From Pseudarthrobacter equi (lineage in GTDB: Bacteria > Actinomycetota > Actinomycetes > Actinomycetales > Micrococcaceae), in assembly GCF_900105535.1 (NCBI RefSeq), contig NZ_LT629779.1, forward strand, positions 930,001-994,000: 64,000 nucleotides of DNA, in the 5' to 3' direction. Numbering within the stretch: the first letter of the stretch is position 1; each line of letters opens with the position of its first letter. Shown in pieces: positions 9,418 through 17,280 of the stretch. Made by a program: the position numbers and the translations under genes. The notes below the pieces were generated by a model that saw only the letters and a list, made by a program, of their open reading frames with translations, did not search any database and was not told where the DNA came from.

Positions 9418-9468
9418 GTATTGTGGCCGGAACGGTGGCCGCATAAAGCCAAAAAAGGACCAACCACA

Positions 9469-11061
9469 GTGACTCGACGAAGAGGCATGTCCCTCGCGGG
9501 GCAGTACCTGGTGCTGCAGTTGCTGATCGTGTTGGCCGTGCTGGTGGCCGTGGTGGCCATCTCGCTGGCGCAGTCCGCCGCAGCTTTCGAACGTGTGGAG
9601 GGCCGCCGGGCATTGTCCGCGGCCGAAGCCCTCGGCGCCAACCCTGCGGTCCGCGAACTGCTTCCGGCGGCCGAACCGCGGGGCGGTGCCGCCCTCCCGG
9701 CCGTGGCCGAGTCGGTGCGGATCGTCTCAGGCTCCTCCCAGGTGGCGCTTGCCCGGAAGGACCGGACCGTGGTGACCGCGTCGGATCCCAGCCTGCTGGG
9801 ACAGCAGCTGGCCCTCGGCGAAAGCCGGGTCATGGAGGGCAGGGCCTGGACCGGGGTGCTGACCACCAACGGAACGGCAGTGCTGTCCGCGCACGTTCCG
9901 GTACTGGACGATGACGGCAAGATGATCGGGATCGCCTCCATCAGCCGCAACTATCCCACCACGCTGGAGCGCCTGGGCGATGCCGTCCCCAACCTGCTGA
10001 CCTACGTGGGGGTGGCCAGCGTCCTCGGTGTGGCAGGGTCACTGTTGCTGTCCCGCCGGGTCAAACGGCAGACGCTGGGCATGGAGCCGAGCGAGATCAC
10101 CGGCCTGGTGGAGAACCGCGAAGCCATGCTGCACGGGCTGAAGGAAGGCGTGGTGGCGCTCGATCCGAATGAGCGGATCACTGTGGCCAACGACAGCGCC
10201 AGGGAATTGCTGGGCCTGCCCGCGGACTGCGTGGGCAGGAAACTGGCGTCCCTCCCGGTGGACCCGGCGCTGAAGATTGTGCTTACCCGGGACCAGCCGG
10301 ACCCGGACCAGCTGGTGCTGGTGGGGGAGCGGCTGGTGGTCCTGAACCGGGTCCCCATCCAGTCGCGGGGCCGCGGGATCGGATCGGTCACCACCCTGCG
10401 TGACCGGACGGAGCTGTCCTCGCTCGAGCGGGAACTGGGCGCCACCCGGACCGCCACGGACACCCTCCGCGCGCAGGCGCACGAGTTCGCCAACCAGCTG
10501 CACGTCATCTCGGGGCTGATCCAGATTGGCGATTACGATTCCGTGGTCCAGTTCGTCAACGGGGCAACCGTGGAACGGACCCGGCTCAGCGACGAGGTGA
10601 CGGGCAGGATCAAGGACCCCGCCCTGGCCGCGCTGCTCATCGCCAAGTCCAGCCTCGCCACCGAGCGGGGCGTCGCCCTCCAGCTGGATCCGGCGTCGTC
10701 CTTGCTGCCCGTGGACGAGGAACTGTCCCGGGACCTGGTGACAGTGGCGGGGAACCTGGTGGACAACGCGTTCGACGCCGTCTCCGGGCTCCCGCAGGCA
10801 ACCGTCCGGGTGCTGGTGGAAGACGGGGCGGATCAGGTAATCGTCACGGTCCGGGACAACGGGCACGGGGTTCCCGCCGACGCTGCGGACCACATCTTCC
10901 GGCAGGGCTTCACCACCAAGGATGCCCGGCGGGAAGGCGGCCGCGGCTTCGGCCTGGCCCTCTCCCGCGTGGTGTGCCGCCGGTCCGGCGGGGACCTGTC
11001 GGTAGCCAACGACAACGGGGCGGTCTTCACCGCCCGCTTCAACAAAGGTGCACACGCATGA
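9469..11061 (+). CDS. CitA/DcuS-type sensor histidine kinase
   Basis: 530 residues. Order: first membrane helix (about 12-34), extracytoplasmic sensor domain (about 35-172), second helix (about 173-196), PAS domain (about 208-310), kinase core. The H-box is LRAQAHEFANQLHVISGL with His338, the form typical of the citrate/C4-dicarboxylate family; the N-box is NLVDNAFDAV near 430 and the G-boxes are DNGHGVP and GGRGFGLAL. Such kinases sense external carboxylates. The GTG at 9469 follows AAAAAAGGA; a longer frame from 9274 would place the divergent promoter inside the gene. Its ATGA overlap with the regulator gene and its position opposite tctC suggest it controls that transporter. Confidence 0.93.
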   Translation: MTRRRGMSLAGQYLVLQLLIVLAVLVAVVAISLAQSAAAFERVEGRRALSAAEALGANPAVRELLPAAEPRGGAALPAVAESVRIVSGSSQVALARKDRTVVTASDPSLLGQQLALGESRVMEGRAWTGVLTTNGTAVLSAHVPVLDDDGKMIGIASISRNYPTTLERLGDAVPNLLTYVGVASVLGVAGSLLLSRRVKRQTLGMEPSEITGLVENREAMLHGLKEGVVALDPNERITVANDSARELLGLPADCVGRKLASLPVDPALKIVLTRDQPDPDQLVLVGERLVVLNRVPIQSRGRGIGSVTTLRDRTELSSLERELGATRTATDTLRAQAHEFANQLHVISGLIQIGDYDSVVQFVNGATVERTRLSDEVTGRIKDPALAALLIAKSSLATERGVALQLDPASSLLPVDEELSRDLVTVAGNLVDNAFDAVSGLPQATVRVLVEDGADQVIVTVRDNGHGVPADAADHIFRQGFTTKDARREGGRGFGLALSRVVCRRSGGDLSVANDNGAVFTARFNKGAHA

Positions 11062-11729
11062 TCAAGGTCCTGATCGTCGACGACGACTTCATGGTGGCCA
11101 AGGTCCACGCCGGCTTCATCCAGCGCACCGCGGGGTTCACCGTGGTGGGCGCCGCGCACACCGGTGCCCAGGCCGTCGTCGAGACCCAACGCCTCCAGCC
11201 GGACCTGGTGCTGCTCGACATCCACCTTCCGGACATCAACGGCCTGGACCTGATGCACCGGTTGCGCGAGGTGGCGCCGGAGCTCGATGTGCTGGTGATC
11301 AGCGCCGCCCGTGAGGTCGAAACGGTGCGCAAAGCGCTGCGCGGCGGGATCGTGCACTACCTCATCAAACCCTTCTCCCAGGCTGACCTGCAGGAACGGC
11401 TCGACCACTACCGCAGCGCCTACCACGGCCTCGATTCGTCCAAGGACGTGGCCGAGCAGTCGGACGTCAACAAGGTCTTCGGCCTGGACAGCGCTGCCGC
11501 CCAGCGGCCGCTGCCCAAGGGGTGCAGCGTGGAGACCTTGCGGCTGGTTGAAGGCGCCTTGAAAGGGGCCGACGGCGACCTGTCGGCTGCCGAGGTAGCC
11601 GAACAGTTGGGCACGTCAAGGGTGAGCGCGCGCCGCTACCTGGAGTACCTGCACGACGAAGGGCTGTTGGAAGTCCGGTTGAAATACGGGGTGGGGCGGC
11701 CGGAACGCAGGTACCTGCCCAAGGCCTGA
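11058..11729 (+). CDS. CitB/DcuR-type response regulator
   Basis: 223 residues: receiver domain 1-120 with the acidic pair DDD (8-10), phosphoacceptor Asp54 in LVLLDIHLP and Lys in YLIKPFSQ; C-terminal helix-turn-helix with LSAAEVAEQLGTSRVSARRYLEYL, followed by the GRPERRYLP end seen in this family. It is the partner of the overlapping kinase (ATGA) and the likely activator of tctCBA. The true start is the ATG at 11058; an earlier ATG at 10974 lies inside the kinase gene. Confidence 0.94.
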   Translation: MIKVLIVDDDFMVAKVHAGFIQRTAGFTVVGAAHTGAQAVVETQRLQPDLVLLDIHLPDINGLDLMHRLREVAPELDVLVISAAREVETVRKALRGGIVHYLIKPFSQADLQERLDHYRSAYHGLDSSKDVAEQSDVNKVFGLDSAAAQRPLPKGCSVETLRLVEGALKGADGDLSAAEVAEQLGTSRVSARRYLEYLHDEGLLEVRLKYGVGRPERRYLPKA

Positions 11730-11771
11730 TCCCGAACCCGGTCTTGGAACGCGGCCCGGCGGGACGGCCGG

Positions 11772-12749
11772 TCAGCGGAGCAGCGTGTCCACCAGCCGCG
11801 CTGCAACGCGGGCGGTGCGGTGGTCAAGGTCGAACTCCGGGTTCAGTTCCGCCACATCGCAGTGCAGGAGCTTCCCGCTCCGGGCAACCTGCCGGCACAC
11901 CGCGCTGATGACCGGCAACGGAACGCCGTAGGCTGCGGGTGCGCTGACGCCGGGTGCCACCGACGCCGGAAGCACGTCCAGGTCGATGGTCAGGTACAGG
12001 ACATCGATGCCGTCGAGGAAGGACGCCACGAATGCCTCCACCCGGTCCGCTTCGCAGTCCTCGTCCAGCAGGTAGCGGACCCCCAGACGGTCCGCGGTGT
12101 CGAACAGGGCCCGGGTGTTGTTCGCTTCGGAAATCCCCACCACGGCGTACCGGAATTCGCGGCCGGCGCCGGCTTCCGCGCGGGCCATCTGGAGGAACGG
12201 GGTCCCGGAACTGGGAACGGGTTCGTCGCGCAGGTCGAAGTGGGCATCGAGGTTCAGGACGCCCAGCCGGCGGCCGTTCCGGACGGCACCGGACGCGCTG
12301 ACGCCGAGGTAGCTGGCGTAGGCGGTCTCGTGGCCGCCGCCCAGCACCACTGTCAGGTGGCCGGCGTCGAGCAGGGCCGTCACAGCGCTGCCCAGCCGGT
12401 CCTGGCCGCCTTCCAGGTCGGGGCCCGGAACCATGACGTCGCCGGCGTCGCGCACTGACCGGTCCAGGTGGAATGCCAGCGGGCCCAGTGCCTTGCGGAT
12501 CGCGGCGGGGGCGGCGGCCGCACCCGGGCGGCCCTTGTTCCGCCGGACTCCTTCGTCGCTGCAGAACCCCAGCAGGACCGCCGGACGGCCGTCGGCCAGG
12601 ACTCCGGCCTGGCCGTTGGTATCGCTGCCCGCCGCGTCCGCGCAGGATTCCACGGCCTGCCACCAGCGCCGGTGCTCCGGCCCGTCGCCATCGAACCTGC
12701 CGGTCCAGGCGCTGGGCGGGGTGTCGACGTCGGGGGTTAAGGAAGCCAT
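11772..12749 (-). CDS. hutG: Formimidoylglutamase (HutG), ureohydrolase family
   Basis: 325 residues. Hydrolyses N-formimidoyl-L-glutamate to glutamate and formamide, the last step of one branch of histidine degradation. It has the ureohydrolase manganese-ligand motifs: GGGHETAYASY, LNLDAHFDLR and TIDLDVLPASVAPGVSAP. HutG is preferred over agmatinase or arginase because hutUH is 8 kb away and because of the VPLP(V)I segment after the last motif, but the substrate is inferred. An AGGAG lies only 1 nt before the ATG, so the start is not settled. The gene is separated from hutUH and convergent with the response-regulator gene. Confidence 0.85.
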   Translation of the reverse strand: MASLTPDVDTPPSAWTGRFDGDGPEHRRWWQAVESCADAAGSDTNGQAGVLADGRPAVLLGFCSDEGVRRNKGRPGAAAAPAAIRKALGPLAFHLDRSVRDAGDVMVPGPDLEGGQDRLGSAVTALLDAGHLTVVLGGGHETAYASYLGVSASGAVRNGRRLGVLNLDAHFDLRDEPVPSSGTPFLQMARAEAGAGREFRYAVVGISEANNTRALFDTADRLGVRYLLDEDCEADRVEAFVASFLDGIDVLYLTIDLDVLPASVAPGVSAPAAYGVPLPVISAVCRQVARSGKLLHCDVAELNPEFDLDHRTARVAARLVDTLLR

Positions 12750-12830
12750 GCTCCTAGCTCACCGCATGGCCGCCGCGAAAGCGAGCAGGGCCGCCGTCGT
12801 CCTGTCTGGAATGCCGGAACCTCCCCCCAA

Positions 12831-12892
12831 CGCGAAATGGCACCTCGCGGCAATGTCTGTACAGAAACACTGCCGCGAAATGCCATTCCGCG
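12831..12892. repeat. 62-bp imperfect palindrome between the permease and hutG
   Basis: Left arm CGCGAAATGGCACCTCGCGG... and right arm ...TGCCGCGAAATGCCATTCCGCG are nearly exact reverse complements over about 30 bp each, centred on CTGTACAG. The few differences are transitions that keep G-T pairing possible, plus a 2-nt length difference. It could be a REP-like repeat, a permease terminator without a T-run, or a binding site before hutG. Confidence 0.75.
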
Positions 12893-12907
12893 AATGAAAG
12901 GGACTGG

Positions 12908-14353
12908 TTAGAGCATGCCCAGGGCGGCCTCGATGGGACCGATGGCGAAGAATAGCAGGAACGCCGCGGCCACGGCCCACATCAGGGGATGGATTTCCTT
13001 GGCCTTGCCCTGCACGGTCCGGATCAGCACGAAGCTGATGAAGCCGGCACCCAGGCCGTTGGCGATCGAGTAGGTGAACGGCATCAGGGTGAAGGTCAGG
13101 AACGCCGGGATGGCGATGCCCCAGTCCTGCCAGTCGATCTTGCCCACCTGGGACACCATCATGAAGCCGACCACCACCAGGGCGGGGGCAACTGCCTCGA
13201 ACGGAACAAGGTTGATGAGCGGGGTAAAGAACATGGCCACCAGGAAGAGCAGGCCGGTGACGATCGAGGCGAAGCCTGTCCGGGCGCCTTCGCCGATGCC
13301 CGCGCCGGCTTCAACGTAGATTTGGTTGGAGGACACAGACGCGCCGCCGCCAATGATGGCGCCGAGGGCATCCACCTGCAGGACGCGGTCGACGTCGGGA
13401 ATGTTGCCGTGCTCGTCCACCGTGCCGGCCTCGTTCGCCAGGCCCACCATGGTGCCCATGGCGTCGAAGAAGATGCTGAGCAGGATGACGAAGGCCAGGA
13501 GGGTGGCGGCCACGAAGCCCAGGTGCTCGAAGGCGCCGAACGGGTTGGCCTTGCCGATCAGGGAGAGGTCCGGCGCGGCCCACTCGGAGAACGCGGGGGA
13601 AACCAGGGACCAGCCCTGCGGGTTGAACGGCTTGTCAGGCTGCACGCTGGGGCCGATGTGCAGGGTCATTTCCAGGATGACGGCCAGCACGGTGGAGGTA
13701 ATGATGCCGATCAGGATGGCGCCCTTGACCTTGCGGACCACCAGGGCGATGGTGAGCACCAGGCCGAACACGAACACCGCAGTGGGCCAGCCGAGAAGCT
13801 TGCCGTCGAAGCCCAGGCCCACCGGGACGGTGGTGCCGGCGACGTCGGGAATGCGGCGGACGAAGCCCGCGTTCACGAGGCCGATCAGGGCGATGAAGAG
13901 GCCGATGCCCACCACGATCGCCGTCTTGAGCCCGTCCGGAACGGCTTTGAAGACCGCGGTGCGGAATCCCGTGAGGACCAGGATGAGCATGGTCACGCCG
14001 GACAGCACCACCAGGCCCATCATGTCCGGCCATGTCAGCCCGGGGTTGGTGGCGACGGTGACCGCCACGAACGCGTTGACGCCCAGGCCGGTAGCCAGGG
14101 CGAAGGGGTGCTTGGCCCAGGCCCCCATCAGGATGGTCAGGATGCCCGCCACGAAGGCCGTTACCGCGGCCACGGCGGTGAACCCGAGGGTGTTGCCGCT
14201 GGAGTCCGCCCCGGAAAGGATGAGCGGGTTCAGCACCACGATGTAGCTCATGGCGAAGAAGGTGGCGAACCCGCCGCGGATCTCGCGGGAGAGGTTGGAA
14301 CCGCGTTCGGTGATCTTGAAATACCGGTCCAGGGCAGAGCCTTGCTTAAGCAT
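12908..14353 (-). CDS. NCS2-family (AzgA-type) purine/xanthine permease
   Basis: 481 residues, about 12-14 transmembrane segments. The N-terminus, LDRYFKITERGSNLSREIRGG, followed by FFAMSYIVVLNPLILSGAD, is typical of the AzgA/GhxP hypoxanthine-guanine-adenine branch of NCS2 proton symporters. Further signatures are FATGLGVNAFVAV-like ATGLGVNAFVAVTVATNPGL and GGGASVSSNQIYVEAGAG. Purine is the likely substrate class; which base cannot be read. The ATG at 14353 follows a perfect GGAGGAC; the longer frame from 14389 lacks this. Monocistronic, divergent from copC. Confidence 0.92.
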   Translation of the reverse strand: MLKQGSALDRYFKITERGSNLSREIRGGFATFFAMSYIVVLNPLILSGADSSGNTLGFTAVAAVTAFVAGILTILMGAWAKHPFALATGLGVNAFVAVTVATNPGLTWPDMMGLVVLSGVTMLILVLTGFRTAVFKAVPDGLKTAIVVGIGLFIALIGLVNAGFVRRIPDVAGTTVPVGLGFDGKLLGWPTAVFVFGLVLTIALVVRKVKGAILIGIITSTVLAVILEMTLHIGPSVQPDKPFNPQGWSLVSPAFSEWAAPDLSLIGKANPFGAFEHLGFVAATLLAFVILLSIFFDAMGTMVGLANEAGTVDEHGNIPDVDRVLQVDALGAIIGGGASVSSNQIYVEAGAGIGEGARTGFASIVTGLLFLVAMFFTPLINLVPFEAVAPALVVVGFMMVSQVGKIDWQDWGIAIPAFLTFTLMPFTYSIANGLGAGFISFVLIRTVQGKAKEIHPLMWAVAAAFLLFFAIGPIEAALGML

Positions 14354-14464
14354 TAGTCCTCCGGGGGAATGATGTGGGGATACCTGCATCCTATTGGGGA
14401 GGCGGCGGGACGGCCGCCAATTTCACCTAGTCTGTAAGGAAGCCAACACAAGGAGCAGTGCACC

Positions 14465-15085
14465 ATGCGTCCCTTCCGCCATTTCCGCGCCCTTCTGCTG
14501 GGAGCTGCCGTCCTGGCCGCTTCGCTGGGCCTGGCCGGTCCGGCAGCCGCCCACGACGCCGCAGAATCCAGCAGCCCGGCCCAGGGCGCGTCAGTCCCGG
14601 TGCCACCCGGGAAGGTTTCGGTGACCTTCAACAACAAGCCGCTGGGCATCGGGGCGTCAATCTCGGTCAAGGATGCCGCAGGCGCCGAATGGGCTGACGG
14701 TGCGGTGGAGATCGTGGACAACGTGGCGTCGCAGAAGCTGCGGCCGGGCGGCCCGGCCGGTGGGTACACAGTGGCGTGGCGAGTGGTCAGCTCCGATTCG
14801 CACCCCATCGAGGGGACGTTCACGTTCACTGCTGCCGCGGCGGCGGAAGGGGCCGGAGCACCGGCCACAGGCGGTACGAGTACGACGCCGGGCGGCGCCG
14901 TTCCGGGGGCGGGCACCGCCCAGCCCGGAGCCACAGCGCCTGCCGAACCGGCAAGCTCCGGGCAGCCGTTCCAGTGGAGCATCGTCATCTTTGCGGTGGT
15001 TGCGGTAGGCCTGCTGGTTGCACTTGCCGTGATCGCCAGGCGCCGCCTATCCGGCGGCGGCGATGAGGAAGCGGACGGCGAATAG
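14465..15085 (+). CDS. copC: CopC-domain copper resistance protein with C-terminal membrane anchor
   Basis: 206 residues: signal peptide ending AAAH (His30 would be the first mature residue, a copper ligand in CopC), CopC beta-sandwich (about 30-125) with SSDSHPIEGTFTF near its end, a Gly/Thr/Pro/Ala-rich linker (about 128-168), then one transmembrane helix and a basic/acidic tail. This is the actinobacterial CopC/YcnI-type layout, displayed outside the membrane. No copD lies beside it. The ATG follows AAGGAG. Confidence 0.9.
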   Translation: MRPFRHFRALLLGAAVLAASLGLAGPAAAHDAAESSSPAQGASVPVPPGKVSVTFNNKPLGIGASISVKDAAGAEWADGAVEIVDNVASQKLRPGGPAGGYTVAWRVVSSDSHPIEGTFTFTAAAAAEGAGAPATGGTSTTPGGAVPGAGTAQPGATAPAEPASSGQPFQWSIVIFAVVAVGLLVALAVIARRRLSGGGDEEADGE

Positions 15086-15096
15086 GAACCCAGTTG

Positions 15097-15118
15097 CCGG
15101 GAGGCTGCTGCCTCCCGG
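15097..15118. terminator. Hairpin between convergent copC and the Rossmann-protein gene
   Basis: Perfect 9-bp stem CCGGGAGGC (15097-15105) / GCCTCCCGG (15110-15118) with a TGCT loop, 12 bp after the copC stop. There is no T-run, as is common for actinobacterial terminators. It could serve both strands. Confidence 0.6.
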
Positions 15119-15134
15119 TGCCTTCGGCAGGCCG

Positions 15135-15767
15135 CTAGCAGGGCAGCATGGCCAGGCTTCCCGTTGCCGGGAAGGCCGTGCTGTCCGGGTTGACCTTGGC
15201 GGAGATGGCCTGGCCCACTGTCTTTGCCTGGCGCAGCACCTCCTTGGGTGACGGCGTGATCAGCTCTCCCACGCCCACCAGGTAAATGCCGATGGCACGC
15301 ATGGCAGCGGCGAGGTTCCGGCCAACAGCAATGCCAAAGTCATTGATCATGCGCCGCAGCTGGCTCTGCGCGCAGCGGGTGAGCACAATATGGTCCGCCA
15401 CCAGCACGCCGGTGGGGGTGTGCACTTCCCACTGCGGGCTTGCTGTGCTTTCCGGGTTGCCGTCTACCTGGGTCAGCTGCACGGCCCGGGTGCTGCGGAT
15501 ATCGACGTCGTGGCTGGCGGCGTAGTTGCGGAGGTGCCGCAGGATCTCGTTGCGTTCCTGGAGCGTCGCGGAATCTGCCGTGTCAATGCGCTGGAGCGAG
15601 GTGGTGACCGCTGGCGGCGTGGCCCCGGAGGTGTCCAGGCCGTCAACCACGATGGAGTCGATACCCCTGCGGCGCAGCTCGGCCGCCACAGCGAGTCCGG
15701 ACAGCCCGGTGCCAATGATCACGGTGGTGGTCTGTTCGGTTCCGGCATTTCCAGGCATGTTTGACAC
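15135..15767 (-). CDS. Short FAD/NAD(P)-binding Rossmann protein, unknown function
   Basis: 210 residues. The N-terminus is a dinucleotide-binding fold, TVIIGTGLSGLAVAAELRR with the acidic end of strand two (IVVDG), as in flavoprotein monooxygenases and reductases. The rest (VTTSLQRIDTADSATLQERNE..., DHIVLTRCAQSQLRRM, GIYLVGVGELITPSPKEV) does not extend into the second domain of such enzymes and the protein stops at a terminal Cys (SLAMLPC). No frameshift is visible, so it seems a genuinely short protein. GTG start with AAGGAGG upstream. Confidence 0.75.
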   Translation of the reverse strand: MSNMPGNAGTEQTTTVIIGTGLSGLAVAAELRRRGIDSIVVDGLDTSGATPPAVTTSLQRIDTADSATLQERNEILRHLRNYAASHDVDIRSTRAVQLTQVDGNPESTASPQWEVHTPTGVLVADHIVLTRCAQSQLRRMINDFGIAVGRNLAAAMRAIGIYLVGVGELITPSPKEVLRQAKTVGQAISAKVNPDSTAFPATGSLAMLPC

Positions 15768-15994
15768 TGCTGTTTCCCTCCTTCGACATTTCTGCAGGTG
15801 CTGGCGTCATCGCCCGCGGGCGCGGTCCCGTTGCCCCAAATGCAAGGCCGCACAGTGGTCCCGGGCAGCCGTCGAACGGAAGTTACTGTCGGCGTCCCGG
15901 ACCAACAATGTCCAGAAGACTACAGAACAAATTCGCCCATGGATAGCCCAAAACGTAAACATTCTTCAGCGGCTGAACACGCTTTCCCATTGGG

Positions 15995-16025
15995 TGTGGA
16001 AAAACTGTGGATAACCTGTGGATCC
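15995..16025 (+). promoter_or_regulatory. Three DnaA-box-like sites at 11-bp spacing
   Basis: TGTGGAAAA (15995-16003), TGTGGATAA (16006-16014) and TGTGGATCC (16017-16025). The middle one is the perfect complement of the TTATCCACA DnaA box. They sit in a 421-bp gap (15768-16188) that otherwise holds only a GAGAAC-N8-GTTCTC dyad (16070-16089) and the leader of the next gene. Confidence 0.5.
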
Positions 16026-16188
16026 CGGGCCTGAGCAGGCTTGCTATGGTCCTTCGGACGCGGAATAGTGAGAACTGGAAGTGGTTCTCGTCCGCACAGT
16101 TCCGGCAGCGGCCGGGGGTGCACGGAGAGGGGTCCGCTTTCTGGCAGAATGGCCGGAACATCAGGCAGTAGCGCAAGGAGGCGGCCCC

Positions 16189-17232
16189 ATGGGCGCACAA
16201 GAGTTGCATCCGGACCCGGCGCGGGATGGTGGCACGTCCGCCGCACCCGAAGGAATCGTCGTGGGCGTGGACGGCTCCGACCATGGCCAGTGCGCCCTCG
16301 TCTGGGCCGCGCGCGAGGCGCAGCGCCGGCGTCGTCCGCTGCACATCGTGACCGCGTACTCGGTGCCCATCTTTGCTGCCTCCGGCCTGGACGGCGGCTA
16401 CGCCACGGTGGACGATTCCGTCATCCGCGAGGGTGCGGAAGCCATCGTGAAGCAGGCCATGGAGAAGGTTGCGGGCTACGGCATCGATGTCAGCGCCTCA
16501 GTGGAGAACGGCGACGCCTCGGGCGTCCTGCTGGACATGTCGGAAACCGCCGAACTCCTGGTCTTCGGGACCCGCGGCCGTGGCGGCTTTGTAGGACGGC
16601 TGCTGGGATCCGTGAGCAGCGCCCTGCCCGCGCACGCGAAATGCCCCACCGTTACCGTGCCCCTCATCTGCTCGGACCGGCTGGGTGAAACCACCGAGGA
16701 CAGGCGCGTCCTGGCCGAGCAGGCCAAGTCCGGGCACCAGCTCGTGGAGAACGTGGTGGTGGTGGGCGTGGACGGCTCCGAACAGGCCCGGGTTGCGGTC
16801 CTGGACGCCGCGGACCAGGCCGAACGCCTCGGCGCAAAGCTGCGGGTGATGTGCGCCGTCCCCCAGTACAGCGGTTCGCTGGCCTGGGTGCCCGCGCCCA
16901 TGGACCGCAAGGCGCTGTTTGCCGAAATCCAGGTCACGCTGGACGCCGGCATGGCCTGGCTGCGCAGCCACTATCCCGGCCTTGACGCCGAATGCGAGCT
17001 GAAGGACGGTTCGCCCGTGGACGTCCTGGTGGGGGAGAGCCGGCACGTCGAACTGGTGGTCGTCGGCACCCGGGGACGCGGCGGGTTCACCGGCATGCTC
17101 CTGGGCTCCACATCGGACGGCGTGCTGCACCACGCCAAGGGGCCGGTCATGGTAGTCCCGGACCACGCAGATCCCCGTCTGGCCGACAGGCCCAGGTTCG
17201 GACCCATCCTGGGCGACGCCGACGCCGCCTGA
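16189..17232 (+). CDS. Universal stress protein with two Usp domains
   Basis: 347 residues: two tandem Usp domains (about 24-165 and 190-330), each starting IVVGVDGSDHG / VVVGVDGSEQA and each ending in an intact ATP-binding motif, GTRGRGGFVGRLLGSVS and GTRGRGGFTGMLLGSTS. This tandem ATP-binding type is common in actinobacteria and in mycobacteria belongs to the dormancy/hypoxia response. The ATG at 16189 follows CAAGGAGG; the frame from 16081 is longer but has no such site. The next gene starts 48 bp downstream, so they are likely cotranscribed. Confidence 0.93.
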   Translation: MGAQELHPDPARDGGTSAAPEGIVVGVDGSDHGQCALVWAAREAQRRRRPLHIVTAYSVPIFAASGLDGGYATVDDSVIREGAEAIVKQAMEKVAGYGIDVSASVENGDASGVLLDMSETAELLVFGTRGRGGFVGRLLGSVSSALPAHAKCPTVTVPLICSDRLGETTEDRRVLAEQAKSGHQLVENVVVVGVDGSEQARVAVLDAADQAERLGAKLRVMCAVPQYSGSLAWVPAPMDRKALFAEIQVTLDAGMAWLRSHYPGLDAECELKDGSPVDVLVGESRHVELVVVGTRGRGGFTGMLLGSTSDGVLHHAKGPVMVVPDHADPRLADRPRFGPILGDADAA

Positions 17233-17280
17233 TCCCGCCGCGGCCGGGCCAGTCAGCTACGGACACGTGGAGGCGCCATC

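Noticed and set aside
12989..14356. 455-codon plus-strand frame across the NCS2 permease
   Set aside because: Composition (Gly, Asp, His, Gln rich) is the complement of membrane-helix codons, a typical shadow.
15995..16025. Chromosomal replication origin
   Set aside because: Only three boxes, no AT-rich unwinding element, and no dnaA, dnaN, rpmH or parAB genes nearby.
16070..16089. GAGAAC-8-GTTCTC dyad as a LexA or DosR box before the Usp gene
   Set aside because: Spacing and flanks fit neither consensus. It is mentioned in the gap description only.
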